Source: Pseudomonas sp. UBA4617
Lineage (GTDB): Bacteria; Pseudomonadota; Gammaproteobacteria; Pseudomonadales; Pseudomonadaceae
Direction: 5' to 3'
Assembly: GCF_002386445.1 (NCBI RefSeq)
Contig: NZ_DGIR01000027.1
Coordinates: 209,883-273,882 of the forward strand
Length of the DNA: 64,000 bases
Below the pieces are notes generated by a model. The model had not been told where the DNA came from and did not search any database. It worked only from the letters and a program-made list of their open reading frames with translations. Shown piece after piece: positions 53,950-63,025 of this stretch (position 1 is its first letter; each line of letters opens with the position of its first letter). The position numbers and the translations under genes are program-made.

Positions 53950-54915
53950 ATGAACCAGCACCTGCTGCGCCCGCCCCCCACGCCCACCCGTCGCCACTGG
54001 CTGCGGGCCTTGCCGCTGCCCTTGCTTGAAGCCGGGCTGCTGCTGACCTGGAGTTCCGGGTTCATCGGTGCACGCTTTTCCATTGATCATGCCCCCGCCC
54101 TGCTGGTGGTGTTCTGGCGCTGCCTCGTGGTGACTCTGCTGTTGTTCCCGTTCGTCTGGCGGGCCCTGCCCCATACGCCATTCACCGTGTTGCTCAGCCA
54201 CGCGGGCATCGGCTTGCTGGCCATGGCCGGCTACCTGACCGGTGTGACGCAGGGCATTGCCCTGGGTGTGCCCGCCGGCCTGGCCGCGTTATGCGCCGAC
54301 CTGTTGCCGCTGGGCATGGCGCTGCTCGCAGCGCTGGTACTGGGCGAGCGCCTGCCGCTGCAGGTGTGGGCCGGCCTGATTGTCGGGCTGCTGGGGGTGC
54401 TGTGGGTGACCCACGATGCGCTGATGCTGGGCATGGCACCGATGTGGGCCTATGGCCTGCCCGTGGCCGGCATGTGCTCGCTGGCAGTCGCCACGTTGTG
54501 GCAAAAACGCAGCAAGGTGCCGGCCATGGGCCTGTTGCCCAACCTCTGGCTGCAGTGTTTCGTCTCCAGTTTCGCCTTCGCGGCCATCGAAGGTAGCCAA
54601 CGCAGCCTGGCACCGCTTGCCAGCGCAGGCTTTGCACTGAGCGTGTCGTGGACCGCGGCCCTGTCGACGCTTGGCGGCTATGGGTTGTACTGGGCCTGCC
54701 TGCGCAGGTCCTCGGCCACCCGCGTTGCCAGCGTGCTGTACCTCAGCCCACCGATCACCCTGCTCTGGGCCTGGGCGATGTTCGATGAGCCGTTGTCCTG
54801 GCAGATGGCAGCGGGGATGGCGCTGTCGGCGGTCGGCATCTGCCTGGTAGTACGCGCCGAGGCCCGGCAAGCCAGCCGCGATGAGTGCAAGCCCAACCAC
54901 CCTACCCCTCGCTGA
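53950..54915 (+). CDS. EamA/DMT-family transporter
   Basis: This 321-aa inner-membrane protein has ten predicted transmembrane helices in two EamA repeats (LLLTWSSGFIGARFSIDHAP in the first; ATRVASVLYLSPPITLLWAW in the second). The family exports amino acids or metabolites. The last 15 residues are polar. The divergent LysR is the likely regulator. It ends 22 nt from the convergent AraC gene. Confidence 0.9.
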   Translation: MNQHLLRPPPTPTRRHWLRALPLPLLEAGLLLTWSSGFIGARFSIDHAPALLVVFWRCLVVTLLLFPFVWRALPHTPFTVLLSHAGIGLLAMAGYLTGVTQGIALGVPAGLAALCADLLPLGMALLAALVLGERLPLQVWAGLIVGLLGVLWVTHDALMLGMAPMWAYGLPVAGMCSLAVATLWQKRSKVPAMGLLPNLWLQCFVSSFAFAAIEGSQRSLAPLASAGFALSVSWTAALSTLGGYGLYWACLRRSSATRVASVLYLSPPITLLWAWAMFDEPLSWQMAAGMALSAVGICLVVRAEARQASRDECKPNHPTPR

Positions 54916-54937
54916 TGTAACGGCGTCAAGCGGCGCC

Positions 54938-55852
54938 TCACCCCAGGGACCGGAACTTCGCGATATCCCGGCTGGGTGGTGCCCCGAACATCCGGCTGTA
55001 TTCCCTGCTGAATTGTGACGGGCTTTCATAGCCGACCTTGAAACCGGCCGTAGACACATCAAGCCCCTCCGAGATCATCAACCTGCGCGCATGCTGCAGG
55101 CGCAGTTGTTTCTGGTACTGCAAGGGGCTCATGGCGGTGACCGCCTTGAACCGATGATGAAGCGTGGAGTTGCTCAGATTGACGTAACTGGCGAGCTCAT
55201 CGATGCGCAACGGCTGCGCATAGTTACTGTTCAGCCATTCGATCGCCCGGGTGACGCGGTGGGTCTGGCTGTCGGCAATGGCTATCTCATGCAAACGCTG
55301 GCCTTGCTGGCCTTTGAGCAGCCGGTAGAAGATTTCCCTCAGGGCCAGCGGTGCCAATGCCTGGATGTCCGATGACGCATCCAGCAGCCGCACCAGTCGC
55401 AACATGGCCTCCAGCAACGAGGCATCGATCCTGTCCAGGAACAGCCCGCGGTGGGGTGGTTGGTTCGGCACGCCGATCGGGCTGACGTCGGCGATCAGCT
55501 GAGCGATTTCCGCCGGGTCGATATCCAGGCGGATACAGAAATACGGCAAGTCTGCCGATGCCTCGATCACTTGCCCTGCCAAAGGCAGCGTCACAGAGAC
55601 GACCAGGTAGTTCAATGGGTCGTAGGTATAGCTCTCATCCCGCAGTTGGACCTGTTTGCGGCCCTGCACGATTACGCATAACCCCGGTTTATGAACAGTG
55701 TGGATGACATCGGTTGGCGAGTCGCTGCGGATGAAGTGCAGCGGTTCGATCGCTGTCGGGTACACGCCATAGTTCGGCGCAAAACGTTGCATGGTCGATG
55801 CAAGCTCGGCCCTGAGGCGGGTCAGCTCTTCGTCCCGTTCATTCACCACCAT
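54938..55852 (-). CDS. AraC-family regulator with AraC_N (PF06719-type) domain
   Basis: This 304-aa protein has an N-terminal AraC_N domain (about 25-190; PGLCVIVQGRKQVQLRDESY, YLVVSVTLPLAGQVIEASAD) and a C-terminal HTH pair (LRIDELASYVNLSNSTLHHR; AGFKVGYESPSQFSREYSRM). It is typical of regulators next to oxidoreductases. Its target is not obvious: the divergent neighbour side is only the short repeat gene. ATG 55852 follows GGGAGGTAATG. Confidence 0.9.
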   Translation of the reverse strand: MVVNERDEELTRLRAELASTMQRFAPNYGVYPTAIEPLHFIRSDSPTDVIHTVHKPGLCVIVQGRKQVQLRDESYTYDPLNYLVVSVTLPLAGQVIEASADLPYFCIRLDIDPAEIAQLIADVSPIGVPNQPPHRGLFLDRIDASLLEAMLRLVRLLDASSDIQALAPLALREIFYRLLKGQQGQRLHEIAIADSQTHRVTRAIEWLNSNYAQPLRIDELASYVNLSNSTLHHRFKAVTAMSPLQYQKQLRLQHARRLMISEGLDVSTAGFKVGYESPSQFSREYSRMFGAPPSRDIAKFRSLG

Positions 55853-55936
55853 TACCTCCCGTCAGGCTGTGCCGATTGCAGAGGATAGGTCGGTTTGCAG
55901 TACCTTGGGTAGATGCCTGGTGAGCACATTCAATGC

Positions 55937-55957
55937 AAAAGCCCGGCGTCGCCGGGC
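55937..55957 (-). terminator. Rho-independent terminator of the 13-residue-repeat gene
   Basis: On the minus strand GCCCGGC-GAC-GCCGGGC is followed by TTTT, 24 nt after the stop of the gene at 55981-56340. It is a compact canonical terminator. Confidence 0.75.
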
Positions 55958-55980
55958 TTCCGGGGAATAGCTCATGGGCG

Positions 55981-56340
55981 TCAGACATAGCGGGCATGAA
56001 CCGTATCGTTTTCGGCCACACGACGATCAATGAGGCGATCGGCACCGCCCTCAGCCATGCGGCGATAATTGAGACGATCCGCACCGCCCTCAGCCATGCG
56101 GCGATCATTGAGACGATCCGCACCGCCTTCAGCCATGCGGCGATCATTGAGACGATCCGCACCGCCCTCAGCCATGCGGCGATAATTGAGCCGATCCGCA
56201 CCATCCTCAGCCACCAATGGTACAAGCATGCGTTTACAAGGCTGATTCCAGATGCCGATCTCCTTGGCCGGCAGCGCCATCGAACTTGCGCTCAGTACAG
56301 ACAAGGCGATTCCAATCATCACGTGGTTAACTTGTTTCAT
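55981..56340 (-). CDS. Small secreted protein with five 13-residue tandem repeats
   Basis: This 119-aa protein has a Sec signal peptide (VMIGIALSVLSASSMA, cleavage after ALPA), a 20-residue spacer and five near-identical units of MAEGGADRLNxRR (residues 43-107; x is Y, D, D, Y, D, with LI for LN in unit five). A VAEND stub and a short tail follow. Similar EGGADR/EGGSDR repeat proteins in Pseudomonas carry the vague name phage infection protein, as I recall. The function is unknown. ATG 56340 has GGAGACGC upstream, and a terminator follows. Each unit is 39 nt, so two other frames across it also stay open; the signal peptide, ribosome site and terminator argue for this one. Confidence 0.8.
   Translation of the reverse strand: MKQVNHVMIGIALSVLSASSMALPAKEIGIWNQPCKRMLVPLVAEDGADRLNYRRMAEGGADRLNDRRMAEGGADRLNDRRMAEGGADRLNYRRMAEGGADRLIDRRVAENDTVHARYV
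56020..56214. repeat. Five tandem copies of a 39-nt unit
   Basis: These are in-frame coding repeats of the small secreted protein. Units differ at few positions (for example GATAATTG versus GATCATTG). The first copy codes VAEDGADRLNYRR and the last MAEGGADRLIDRR. Copy number is likely to vary between strains by slippage or recombination. Confidence 0.9.
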
Positions 56341-56585
56341 GACAGCGTCTCCGTAATTGGCGATGGATTCGTTGCCGGTTGTCAGTGCAAAGCGTGACGT
56401 TGATTCCTGAAACCTGCAGGCTCGGTCGCTCTGATGGCCGGCGGCAGAAGCGGGTTCGCTTGCTGCCTGGGCTCAGATTAAGGCGGCGGTAATACGGCCG
56501 TTATTTGTTTCCTGCGGGGAATTTGCCCATTCCTGCGCCGAGCCTTCGCGCTAGCACGTTGGCTCAAAGCACAGGGCATGGTGGT

Positions 56586-57509
56586 TCAATGATTCGCATC
56601 CAGAACCAGTTTGCCGCGGGTATGTCCCGTACGGCTCAGCGCCAGAGCTTGCGCCGCGCTGGAGAGCGGAACGATCTCGACCTCGACCTGGAGCTTGCCG
56701 TCATCGAACAATTGCGCAATCTGCGCTAACTGGCGCCCGTCCGAGCGGGTAGCGAAATGCTTGCCAGCGACGCCGTGTTCGGCAGCTATCCGGGGGTCGG
56801 GTGCGCTGACCGGTGATACAAGTACCCCGCCTCGTTTGATAACTGTCCAGGACCGGGCCTGGGTTTCTCCGCCAACCAGGTCGAGAACCACGTCGACATC
56901 TGTGGCCAGGTCTTCGAACTGCTGCGTGGTGTAGTCAATGAATTGCCGGGCACCGAGTGACGCTAGATACTCCCGGTTTCTGGCCGAGCCCGTTGCCAGT
57001 ACGTATGCGCCAGCCAGGCGTGCCAGCTGGACAGCAAAGCTGCCGACGCCTCCGGCAGCACCATGGATCAGTACTTTCTGGCCGGGTTGAAGGTTGGCCT
57101 GTTCATGCAGTGCTTGCCACGCCGTGAGCGCTGCGGCAGGCACACCACCGGCATGGAGGCGCGGTAGCCGGGCGGGCGTATGTGCAAGCCTGTCGGCGGT
57201 TGTCAGCACCTGAGTCGCGTAGCCGCCAACTATCCCTATGAAGCCGAATACCTCATCTCCCACCCTGAATTCGTGCACGTTCTTTCCAACTGCTGCAACG
57301 GTGCCGGCAACCTCGACCCCGGGTGTATAAGGCAACGGCAACGGGATGAACTGCTGCATGGCCCCCGAGAGGATCTTCCAGTCGATCGGATTGATTCCGC
57401 TGCCGGCTACGTTGACCAGCACCTGATCATCGCTGGGCAGCAGATCTGGTAATTCCCGCAGCGCCAGCCCTTCAACCTGGCCGTACTGTGCAACCTGGAT
57501 AGCTTTCAT
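56586..57509 (-). CDS. Zinc-independent MDR, quinone oxidoreductase-like
   Basis: This 307-aa protein has a GroES-like N-terminal domain (DQVLVNVAGSGINPIDWKIL) and an NADPH-binding motif (HGAAGGVGSFAVQLARLAG). It lacks zinc-site cysteines. The sequence VVSPVSAPDP-type loop (GGVLVSPVSAPDPRIAAEHG) is found in enoyl-reductase-like MDRs. ATG 57509 starts MKAIQVAQYG as expected; a longer frame adds 30 residues. It is divergent from an SDR gene. Confidence 0.9.
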   Translation of the reverse strand: MKAIQVAQYGQVEGLALRELPDLLPSDDQVLVNVAGSGINPIDWKILSGAMQQFIPLPLPYTPGVEVAGTVAAVGKNVHEFRVGDEVFGFIGIVGGYATQVLTTADRLAHTPARLPRLHAGGVPAAALTAWQALHEQANLQPGQKVLIHGAAGGVGSFAVQLARLAGAYVLATGSARNREYLASLGARQFIDYTTQQFEDLATDVDVVLDLVGGETQARSWTVIKRGGVLVSPVSAPDPRIAAEHGVAGKHFATRSDGRQLAQIAQLFDDGKLQVEVEIVPLSSAAQALALSRTGHTRGKLVLDANH

Positions 57510-57819
57510 GAGTAGTCCCGCCTGTAAGTAATGAGATGTCTGGGCGTGTAGCGCGGCGCTTCGGTTACTGGCGAGGCGCGGCGAAACTGATGGACGCAAG
57601 TGTGGGTCAGCACGCCTTGGCTGAATAGCCGTTTAATTTCTGCGTTTATGTTCGAAAAAATAGAAAAGCTGTGCCCAACGAACGCCATCAATCCCTCATG
57701 CAGGATCGTGCATGCCCTCCGCAGGATCTGCATAACCCGTCCCGGCCCAGGCTTCTTACTCTTGCTTCACCACCTGCTTATCGGCGGGGGCTTCTTCAGC
57801 CAGCAACAGGAGTGAGAAA
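57510..57819. other. Divergent intergenic region (310 nt), no gene seen
   Basis: This is the control region for the MDR and SDR genes. There is an AT-rich part at about 57632-57670 (TTTAATTTCTGCGTTTATG, then a run of A), likely promoter sequence. No clear palindrome or small gene could be supported. Confidence 0.4.
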
Positions 57820-58557
57820 ATGCAAGGCATTGAACAAAAAGTCATCGTGATTACCGGCGCCAGCAGTGGTATCGGCGAAGCCACCGCACGCTTGCTCGCC
57901 AGCAAAGGCGCGCGTGTGGTCCTGGGGGCCCGCCGCACCGATCGCCTCGAAGCACTGGCCAGTGAGATTCGTGCAGCAGGCGGTATTGCTGATGTCCTGG
58001 CGCTGGATGTCACCCGCCTGGATGACATGCAGTCGTTTATCGACTTCGCTGTCGAACTGCATGGCCGCGTCGATGTGCTGATCAACAACGCCGGCGTCAT
58101 GCCGCTTTCCAAGCTGGAAGCGCTCAAGGTCGATGAGTGGAACCGGATGATCGACGTCAACATCCGCGGCGTATTGCACGGCATTGCCGCAACGCTGCCA
58201 CTCATGCAACAACAACGTGCCGGGCAGATCATCAATATCGCCTCCATCGGTGCCTACGCCGTGAGCCCTACCGCTGCGGTGTACTGCGCCACCAAATATG
58301 CCGTTCGGGCTATCTCCGAGGGCTTGCGCCAGGAGGTGGGCGGTGACATCCGGGTCACCGTGATTGCCCCAGGCGTCACCGAGTCCGAACTGGCCGACAG
58401 CATTTCCGATGAGGGCGGGCGCGCCGAGATGCGCGAGTTCCGCAAGATCGCGATTCCAGCCTCGGCGATTGCCAGGGCGATCGCCTACGCCGTGGAACAG
58501 CCTGCGGATGTCGATGTCAGCGAACTGATCGTGCGCCCCACCGCAAGCCCATTCTGA
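57820..58557 (+). CDS. SDR-family oxidoreductase (YdfG/sepiapterin-reductase-like)
   Basis: This 245-aa NADP-dependent enzyme has TGASSGIGEATARLL, ARR at the end of beta-2 (NADP preference), NNAGVMPLS, catalytic Ser in NIASIGAYAV and YxxxK in AVYCATKYAV. It ends with a family-typical VDVSELIVRPTASPF. ATG 57820 follows CAGGAGTGAGAAA. A strong terminator follows, so it is monocistronic. The substrate is unknown. Confidence 0.92.
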   Translation: MQGIEQKVIVITGASSGIGEATARLLASKGARVVLGARRTDRLEALASEIRAAGGIADVLALDVTRLDDMQSFIDFAVELHGRVDVLINNAGVMPLSKLEALKVDEWNRMIDVNIRGVLHGIAATLPLMQQQRAGQIINIASIGAYAVSPTAAVYCATKYAVRAISEGLRQEVGGDIRVTVIAPGVTESELADSISDEGGRAEMREFRKIAIPASAIARAIAYAVEQPADVDVSELIVRPTASPF

Positions 58558-58593
58558 ATGTACTGACGGCAGCCAGGCACGCACTGGGAGCAG

Positions 58594-58625
58594 TGCCGGA
58601 ATGGAAACATTCCGGCATTTTTTTT
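58594..58625 (+). terminator. Rho-independent terminator after SDR gene
   Basis: TGCCGGAATG-GAAA-CATTCCGGCA is a perfect 10-bp stem with a GNRA-type loop and is followed by eight T. It is one of the clearest terminators in the window. Confidence 0.92.
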
Positions 58626-58681
58626 GACCGGTGTCTCTAAACTGTTTTCCAGGCGGCGACCAACACGAGGCAAGGCTACCC

Positions 58682-59581
58682 ATGAATGTCATCGAGCGGA
58701 CTTCTGCCCATGGGCTGGAGGCTTATATCCGTGGGCAGCGGCTGGCCGCCTCGGATGTTCTGGCCGATCGCGACATGCTGGTGCAGATCTTCAACCGTGA
58801 GCGCGAGCAAGGTAACTTCATCGTCCCCGCAGTTGCCGAGCCCCTGCTGGTATGGGTCATCTCCGGGGACGCTACGGTGCAGGAACGTGAGCTTGGCGGC
58901 GAGTGGCAAAGCAGCCGGGTGAGCAAGGGTGATTTCTTCCTGACGAACTCGGCCCAACCTTACGAGATGCGCTGGAAAGTGGACGGCGCAGCAGCCTTCG
59001 AAGTGATGCACATCTACCTCGGCATCCCGCTGCTGGAGAAAGCCATTCACGAGGTGTCGGGCGGCGTTGTGGAAGCACTTCGCCTGCGTGAAGTCTCGGG
59101 CGGGCGTGACGAAGGCTTGTCCGTTCTGCTGCAACAAGTGCAGCGGGAATTGACAGGGCAACGGCCCAGCCCGCTTTATCTGCAAGGGCTGGCCCAGTGC
59201 ATTGCCATTCACCTTGCGCGCAACTACCTGGACAGCTCAGCGGACGATATCGTGCGCCGCAACGCCCTGCCCGCTTACAAGCTACGCCGCGTGTTGTCGG
59301 CGATGGAAGCCAACCTGGCCGGGGAATTCCAGCTCGCGCAGCTGGCCGGGATAGCCGGGATGAGCGAGTACCACTTCAGCCGGCTGTTCAAGAAGGCCGC
59401 GGGCTACTCGCCCTCACAGTTCTTTATCCGGCTGAGGATGGCAAGGGCGCGGCGACTCCTTGTGGAGACGGACCAGAGCGTCATTGATATAGGGCTTGAG
59501 GTTGGCTACAGCAGCGCCAGCCATTTTTCCCAGGTGTTCAAACGTGAAGTTGGCGTTACGCCCACTCAATACCGCAGGTAG
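58682..59581 (+). CDS. AraC-family regulator
   Basis: This 299-aa protein has an N-terminal cupin-like sensor (about 35-150; LLVWVISGDATVQERELGGE, GDFFLTNSAQPYEMRW) and a C-terminal HTH pair (FQLAQLAGIAGMSEYHFSRL; DIGLEVGYSSASHFSQVFKR). ATG 58682 with AAGG upstream is preferred over an ATG at 58631. It could regulate the SDR gene on its left (same strand, but after a terminator) or the convergent SDR on its right. Confidence 0.9.
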   Translation: MNVIERTSAHGLEAYIRGQRLAASDVLADRDMLVQIFNREREQGNFIVPAVAEPLLVWVISGDATVQERELGGEWQSSRVSKGDFFLTNSAQPYEMRWKVDGAAAFEVMHIYLGIPLLEKAIHEVSGGVVEALRLREVSGGRDEGLSVLLQQVQRELTGQRPSPLYLQGLAQCIAIHLARNYLDSSADDIVRRNALPAYKLRRVLSAMEANLAGEFQLAQLAGIAGMSEYHFSRLFKKAAGYSPSQFFIRLRMARARRLLVETDQSVIDIGLEVGYSSASHFSQVFKREVGVTPTQYRR

Positions 59582-59618
59582 CGAGTGGGCAACGCCATTC
59601 ACCGGTACCAGGCGCGCA

Positions 59619-60380
59619 TCACCCCACCGGGACGCTCATGCCGCCGTCAGCCATGACCACCGAACCGACAATGAAGCTGGCGCGCTCCGATGCCAGGAAG
59701 GCCACGATTTCGGCGATTTCCTGCGGTGCTGCCGCTCGGCCGATAGGCGCAGACTTGCCGTGCTCCTGCAGGAAGCCGCGACCGTCCTCCATGAAATGGT
59801 TCAAGAGGTTGGTCACCACGTCACCGACGCCAATGGCGTTGACCCGGATGCCATGTTCGATCGCCTCCAGCGCCTGGGTACGGGTCAATTGCGCCAGCGC
59901 ACCCTTTGACGCGGTGTAGGCCGCGATACCGGGGAAGGCGAAATAGGATGCATAGGAGGCAATGTTCACGATCGCCCCGCTCTTGTGCTTCATCATTTCC
60001 TTCATGGCTTCCCGGGAATGCAGGAACGCCCCCGTCACGTTGGTTTGCATCTGCCATTCCCAGTCTTCGCGGGTCATCTCCACCAGCGGTTTGTACAGGA
60101 TGCGCCCGGCGTTGTTGACCAGCACGTCCAGCTTGCCAAAGTGCTCGACCGCCAGCGCCACTGCCTGCTCGGCAGCACCGTCGACAGTGATGTCAGCGAC
60201 AAACGGAACAAGACCAGGGCGCTCAAGTGCGTTGACCGCTGGGTCGATGTCCTCGGCGATCACCTTCGCACCGCGAGCGTGAAGGAGTTCGGCAATGGCC
60301 TTGCCGATGCCGCTGGCCGCACCGGTGACCAGCACTACTTTGCCTGCCACTTCGTTTGGGGTTGGGATGAAGTCGGTCAT
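59619..60380 (-). CDS. SDR-family oxidoreductase (FabG-like)
   Basis: This 253-aa protein has TGAASGIGKAIAELL, DI at the beta-3 position, NNAG, catalytic Ser in IVNIASYASYF and YxxxK in AAYTASKGAL. FIVGSVVMADGGMSVPVG is the expected C-terminus. ATG 60380 follows GGAGACACGAA. It is preceded on the same strand by the LysR gene at 60529-61434 (148-nt gap). Confidence 0.92.
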   Translation of the reverse strand: MTDFIPTPNEVAGKVVLVTGAASGIGKAIAELLHARGAKVIAEDIDPAVNALERPGLVPFVADITVDGAAEQAVALAVEHFGKLDVLVNNAGRILYKPLVEMTREDWEWQMQTNVTGAFLHSREAMKEMMKHKSGAIVNIASYASYFAFPGIAAYTASKGALAQLTRTQALEAIEHGIRVNAIGVGDVVTNLLNHFMEDGRGFLQEHGKSAPIGRAAAPQEIAEIVAFLASERASFIVGSVVMADGGMSVPVG

Positions 60381-60528
60381 TTCGTGTCTCCAAGTCAGAA
60401 ATTGGTTGTCGCTTTCGACGGTGCCAATTTCTCTCTTTTCGACATGGGCCGCCTTGGCGACCTTGCTCTGGCTATCGGAGTTTTGCTTCTTTCGACCTGG
60501 CAGGACTGGTTCCACTCAGGTGCAAACT

Positions 60529-61434
60529 TCAGCGTTCGCCAGCTTGCTGGCTGAAGCGCTCGATGAGCCACCGCCCCGCCGGCCCTGGCGGTGAGTCAGT
60601 GCGGTAAATAGCATCAAATGCGTAAGCGCCGCCTTTGCAATCCGGCAGATCGAGTGCGACCAGGTGCCCTGCATCGAGGTCCGCTTGCACCATAGGGACA
60701 GGCATATTGCCCCAGCCGATGCCTTCCTTGAGCAACATGTGTTTTGCGCCCAGGTCCGCGAGCCGCCACGTTTGCGGGCTCACCACTGCGAAATCGCGGT
60801 CCCCGGTCAGCGTTGATCGGTCTGATAGCACCAGCTGAACGAAATGTCTCGCCGCACCAGGTTCATTGCAGCCGCCGCTGGCGAGTGGGTGCGCAGGGGC
60901 AGCCACAGGTATCAACTGCACGCTACCCACGCCGACACGCTCAAGGCCATCTCGCCCGATGTCCAGCGGGCCGCTGATGCCGATGACAGCTTGCTTTTCG
61001 ATCACCCGCTGAGTGACCGCACCCAGTGCTTCCATGTGAAGGCGCAAGGTCACCGTTGGAAATACCTGGCTGAAGGTCTTGAGCGCATCTACCACCCGCT
61101 CTGCAGGTAACATCACGTCGAGGGCAAGATGAACTTCTGCTTCAAGCCCATGCAATAGCCCGGACACCTTCGAGCGCAGTCCGTTGACGCCGTTGATGAT
61201 CGTCCGTGCTTCGGCAAGCACGGTTCGTCCAGCCTCAGTCAGTTGTGGCTTGCGCGTCGTGTTGCGGTCAAAAAGCGATACGCCAAGCTGCATCTCCAGA
61301 TTTGAAATGGCATAGCTCACTACCGAGGTAGCGCGGTGCAGTGTTCTTGCCGCGCCGGCGAAGCTTCCCACCTCTACCACCGTCAGGAACACTTTCAGCT
61401 GGTCCAGGGTCGGGGTGCCAGGGTTCGAAATCAT
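60529..61434 (-). CDS. LysR-family regulator
   Basis: This 301-aa protein has an HTH (LKVFLTVVEVGSFAGAARTL, ATSVVSYAISNLEMQLGVSL) and a LysR effector domain. ATG 61434 (MISNPGTPT) has GAGCGGG upstream and is preferred over ATG 61467. It lies upstream of the SDR gene on the same strand and divergent from metY; either could be regulated. Confidence 0.88.
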   Translation of the reverse strand: MISNPGTPTLDQLKVFLTVVEVGSFAGAARTLHRATSVVSYAISNLEMQLGVSLFDRNTTRKPQLTEAGRTVLAEARTIINGVNGLRSKVSGLLHGLEAEVHLALDVMLPAERVVDALKTFSQVFPTVTLRLHMEALGAVTQRVIEKQAVIGISGPLDIGRDGLERVGVGSVQLIPVAAPAHPLASGGCNEPGAARHFVQLVLSDRSTLTGDRDFAVVSPQTWRLADLGAKHMLLKEGIGWGNMPVPMVQADLDAGHLVALDLPDCKGGAYAFDAIYRTDSPPGPAGRWLIERFSQQAGER

Positions 61435-61683
61435 TTTCACCCGCTCGAGCATGTTGGATTGCAGCATCCTATTTGGGGCACACCGCTATGTCGATAACGT
61501 GGTGATCGCCCGTTATCAGCAAATCAGTGGTCAAGGGGTGTAAAAGGCTGAGTGGTCAGGCGCCCACGGGCTTTGTCGGGCACTATCGGGCCCAGCGTCG
61601 TGACATCTCCCCACCCACCCTTGACCCACACCCTCCCCGCGCCACATGCTCGGTCGCTCCACCCACGCTCAAGGAACGATTGC

Positions 61684-62961
61684 ATGAAGCTGGAAACCCT
61701 CGCCATCCACGCAGGCTTCAGCCACGACCCGGCCACCCGGGCCGTGGCCGTGCCGATCTACCAGACCACCTCGTTCGCCTTCGACGACACCCAGCACGGC
61801 GCCGACCTGTTCGACCTGAAGGTGGCCGGCAACATCTACTCGCGCATCATGAACCCCACCAACGACGTGCTCGAGCAGCGCATGGCGGCGCTCGAGGGCG
61901 GGGTCGGTGCGCTGGCAGTGGCCTCGGGCATGGCGGCCATCACCTATGCCATCCAGACCGTCGCCGAGGCGGGCGACAATATCGTCTCGGTGGCCAAGCT
62001 GTACGGCGGCACCTACAACCTGCTGGCGCACACCCTGCCACGCATGGGCATCCACACCCGCTTTGCCGCGCACGACGACATCGCCGCCCTGGAAGCGCTG
62101 ATCGATGAGCGCACCAAGGCAGTGTTCTGCGAGTCCATCGGCAACCCCGCCGGCAATATCGTCGACATCGCCGCGCTGGCCGAAGCTGCCCACCGCCACG
62201 GCGTGCCGCTGATCGTCGACAACACCGTGGCCACCCCGGTGCTGTGCCGGCCGTTCGAGCATGGGGCGGACATTGTCGTGCACTCGCTGACCAAATACAT
62301 CGGCGGCCACGGCACCAGCATCGGCGGTATCGTCATCGACTCTGGCAAGTTCCCCTGGGCCGAGCACAAGGCGCGCTTCGCCCTGCTCAACACCCCCGAC
62401 CCGTCCTACCACGGCGTCACCTACACCGAAGCCTTCGGCCCGGCCGCGTTCATTGGCCGCTGCCGCGTGGTGCCGCTGCGCAACACCGGCGCCGCGCTGT
62501 CGCCATTCAACGCCTTCCTGATCCTGCAAGGCCTGGAAACCCTGGCCCTGCGCATGGAACGCCACACCGAGAACGCGCTCAAGGTCGCCCGCTACCTGCA
62601 AGCCCACGAGCAGGTCGCCTGGGTGAAGTACGCCGGCCTGCCCGACCACCCAGAGCATGCCCTGGCCCAGCGCTACACCGGCGGCAAGCCGGCGTCGATC
62701 CTGTCGTTCGGCATCAAGGGCGGCCAGGCGGCCGGCGCGCGCTTCATCGATGCGCTGCAACTGGTGGTGCGCCTGGTGAATATCGGTGACGCCAAGTCAC
62801 TGGCCTGCCACCCCGCCTCCACCACCCACCGCCAGCTCAACGACGAAGAGCTGGAAAAGGCCGGCGTGCCGCGCGACATGGTGCGCCTGTCGATCGGCAT
62901 CGAGCACAGCGACGACATCATCGCCGACCTGGCCCAGGCCCTCGAGGCCAGCCGCGGTTGA
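61684..62961 (+). CDS. metY: O-Acetylhomoserine sulfhydrylase (aminocarboxypropyltransferase)
   Basis: This 425-aa cytosolic PLP enzyme makes homocysteine from O-acetylhomoserine and sulfide in methionine synthesis. Family marks: MKLETLAIHAG at the start, VPIYQTTSFAF, YSRIMNPTNDVLEQR (Y52 contacting PLP phosphate of the partner subunit), D179 in IVDNTVATP, the Schiff-base lysine K204 in HSLTKYIGGHG, and SLACHPASTTHRQL near the end. The length and the insertion-containing C-terminal half fit MetY rather than MetB or MetZ. ATG 61684 has AAGGAACG upstream; a longer frame is improbable. Confidence 0.93.
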   Translation: MKLETLAIHAGFSHDPATRAVAVPIYQTTSFAFDDTQHGADLFDLKVAGNIYSRIMNPTNDVLEQRMAALEGGVGALAVASGMAAITYAIQTVAEAGDNIVSVAKLYGGTYNLLAHTLPRMGIHTRFAAHDDIAALEALIDERTKAVFCESIGNPAGNIVDIAALAEAAHRHGVPLIVDNTVATPVLCRPFEHGADIVVHSLTKYIGGHGTSIGGIVIDSGKFPWAEHKARFALLNTPDPSYHGVTYTEAFGPAAFIGRCRVVPLRNTGAALSPFNAFLILQGLETLALRMERHTENALKVARYLQAHEQVAWVKYAGLPDHPEHALAQRYTGGKPASILSFGIKGGQAAGARFIDALQLVVRLVNIGDAKSLACHPASTTHRQLNDEELEKAGVPRDMVRLSIGIEHSDDIIADLAQALEASRG

Positions 62962-63025
62962 CCCTTCCGCGCCCCACCCAATGGCGACGGCGGGCGCACC
63001 TTGTACAACAGCGGACTCTCCTGCA

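Noticed and set aside
56020..56214. CRISPR-like array
   Set aside because: The 39-nt units are contiguous with no unique spacers, and they code in frame for a secreted protein.
55933..56397. Alternative proteins on the opposite strand and in a second minus frame over the repeat gene
   Set aside because: Open only because the 39-nt period preserves every frame. They lack a signal peptide and a good ribosome site, whereas the chosen frame has both and a terminator.
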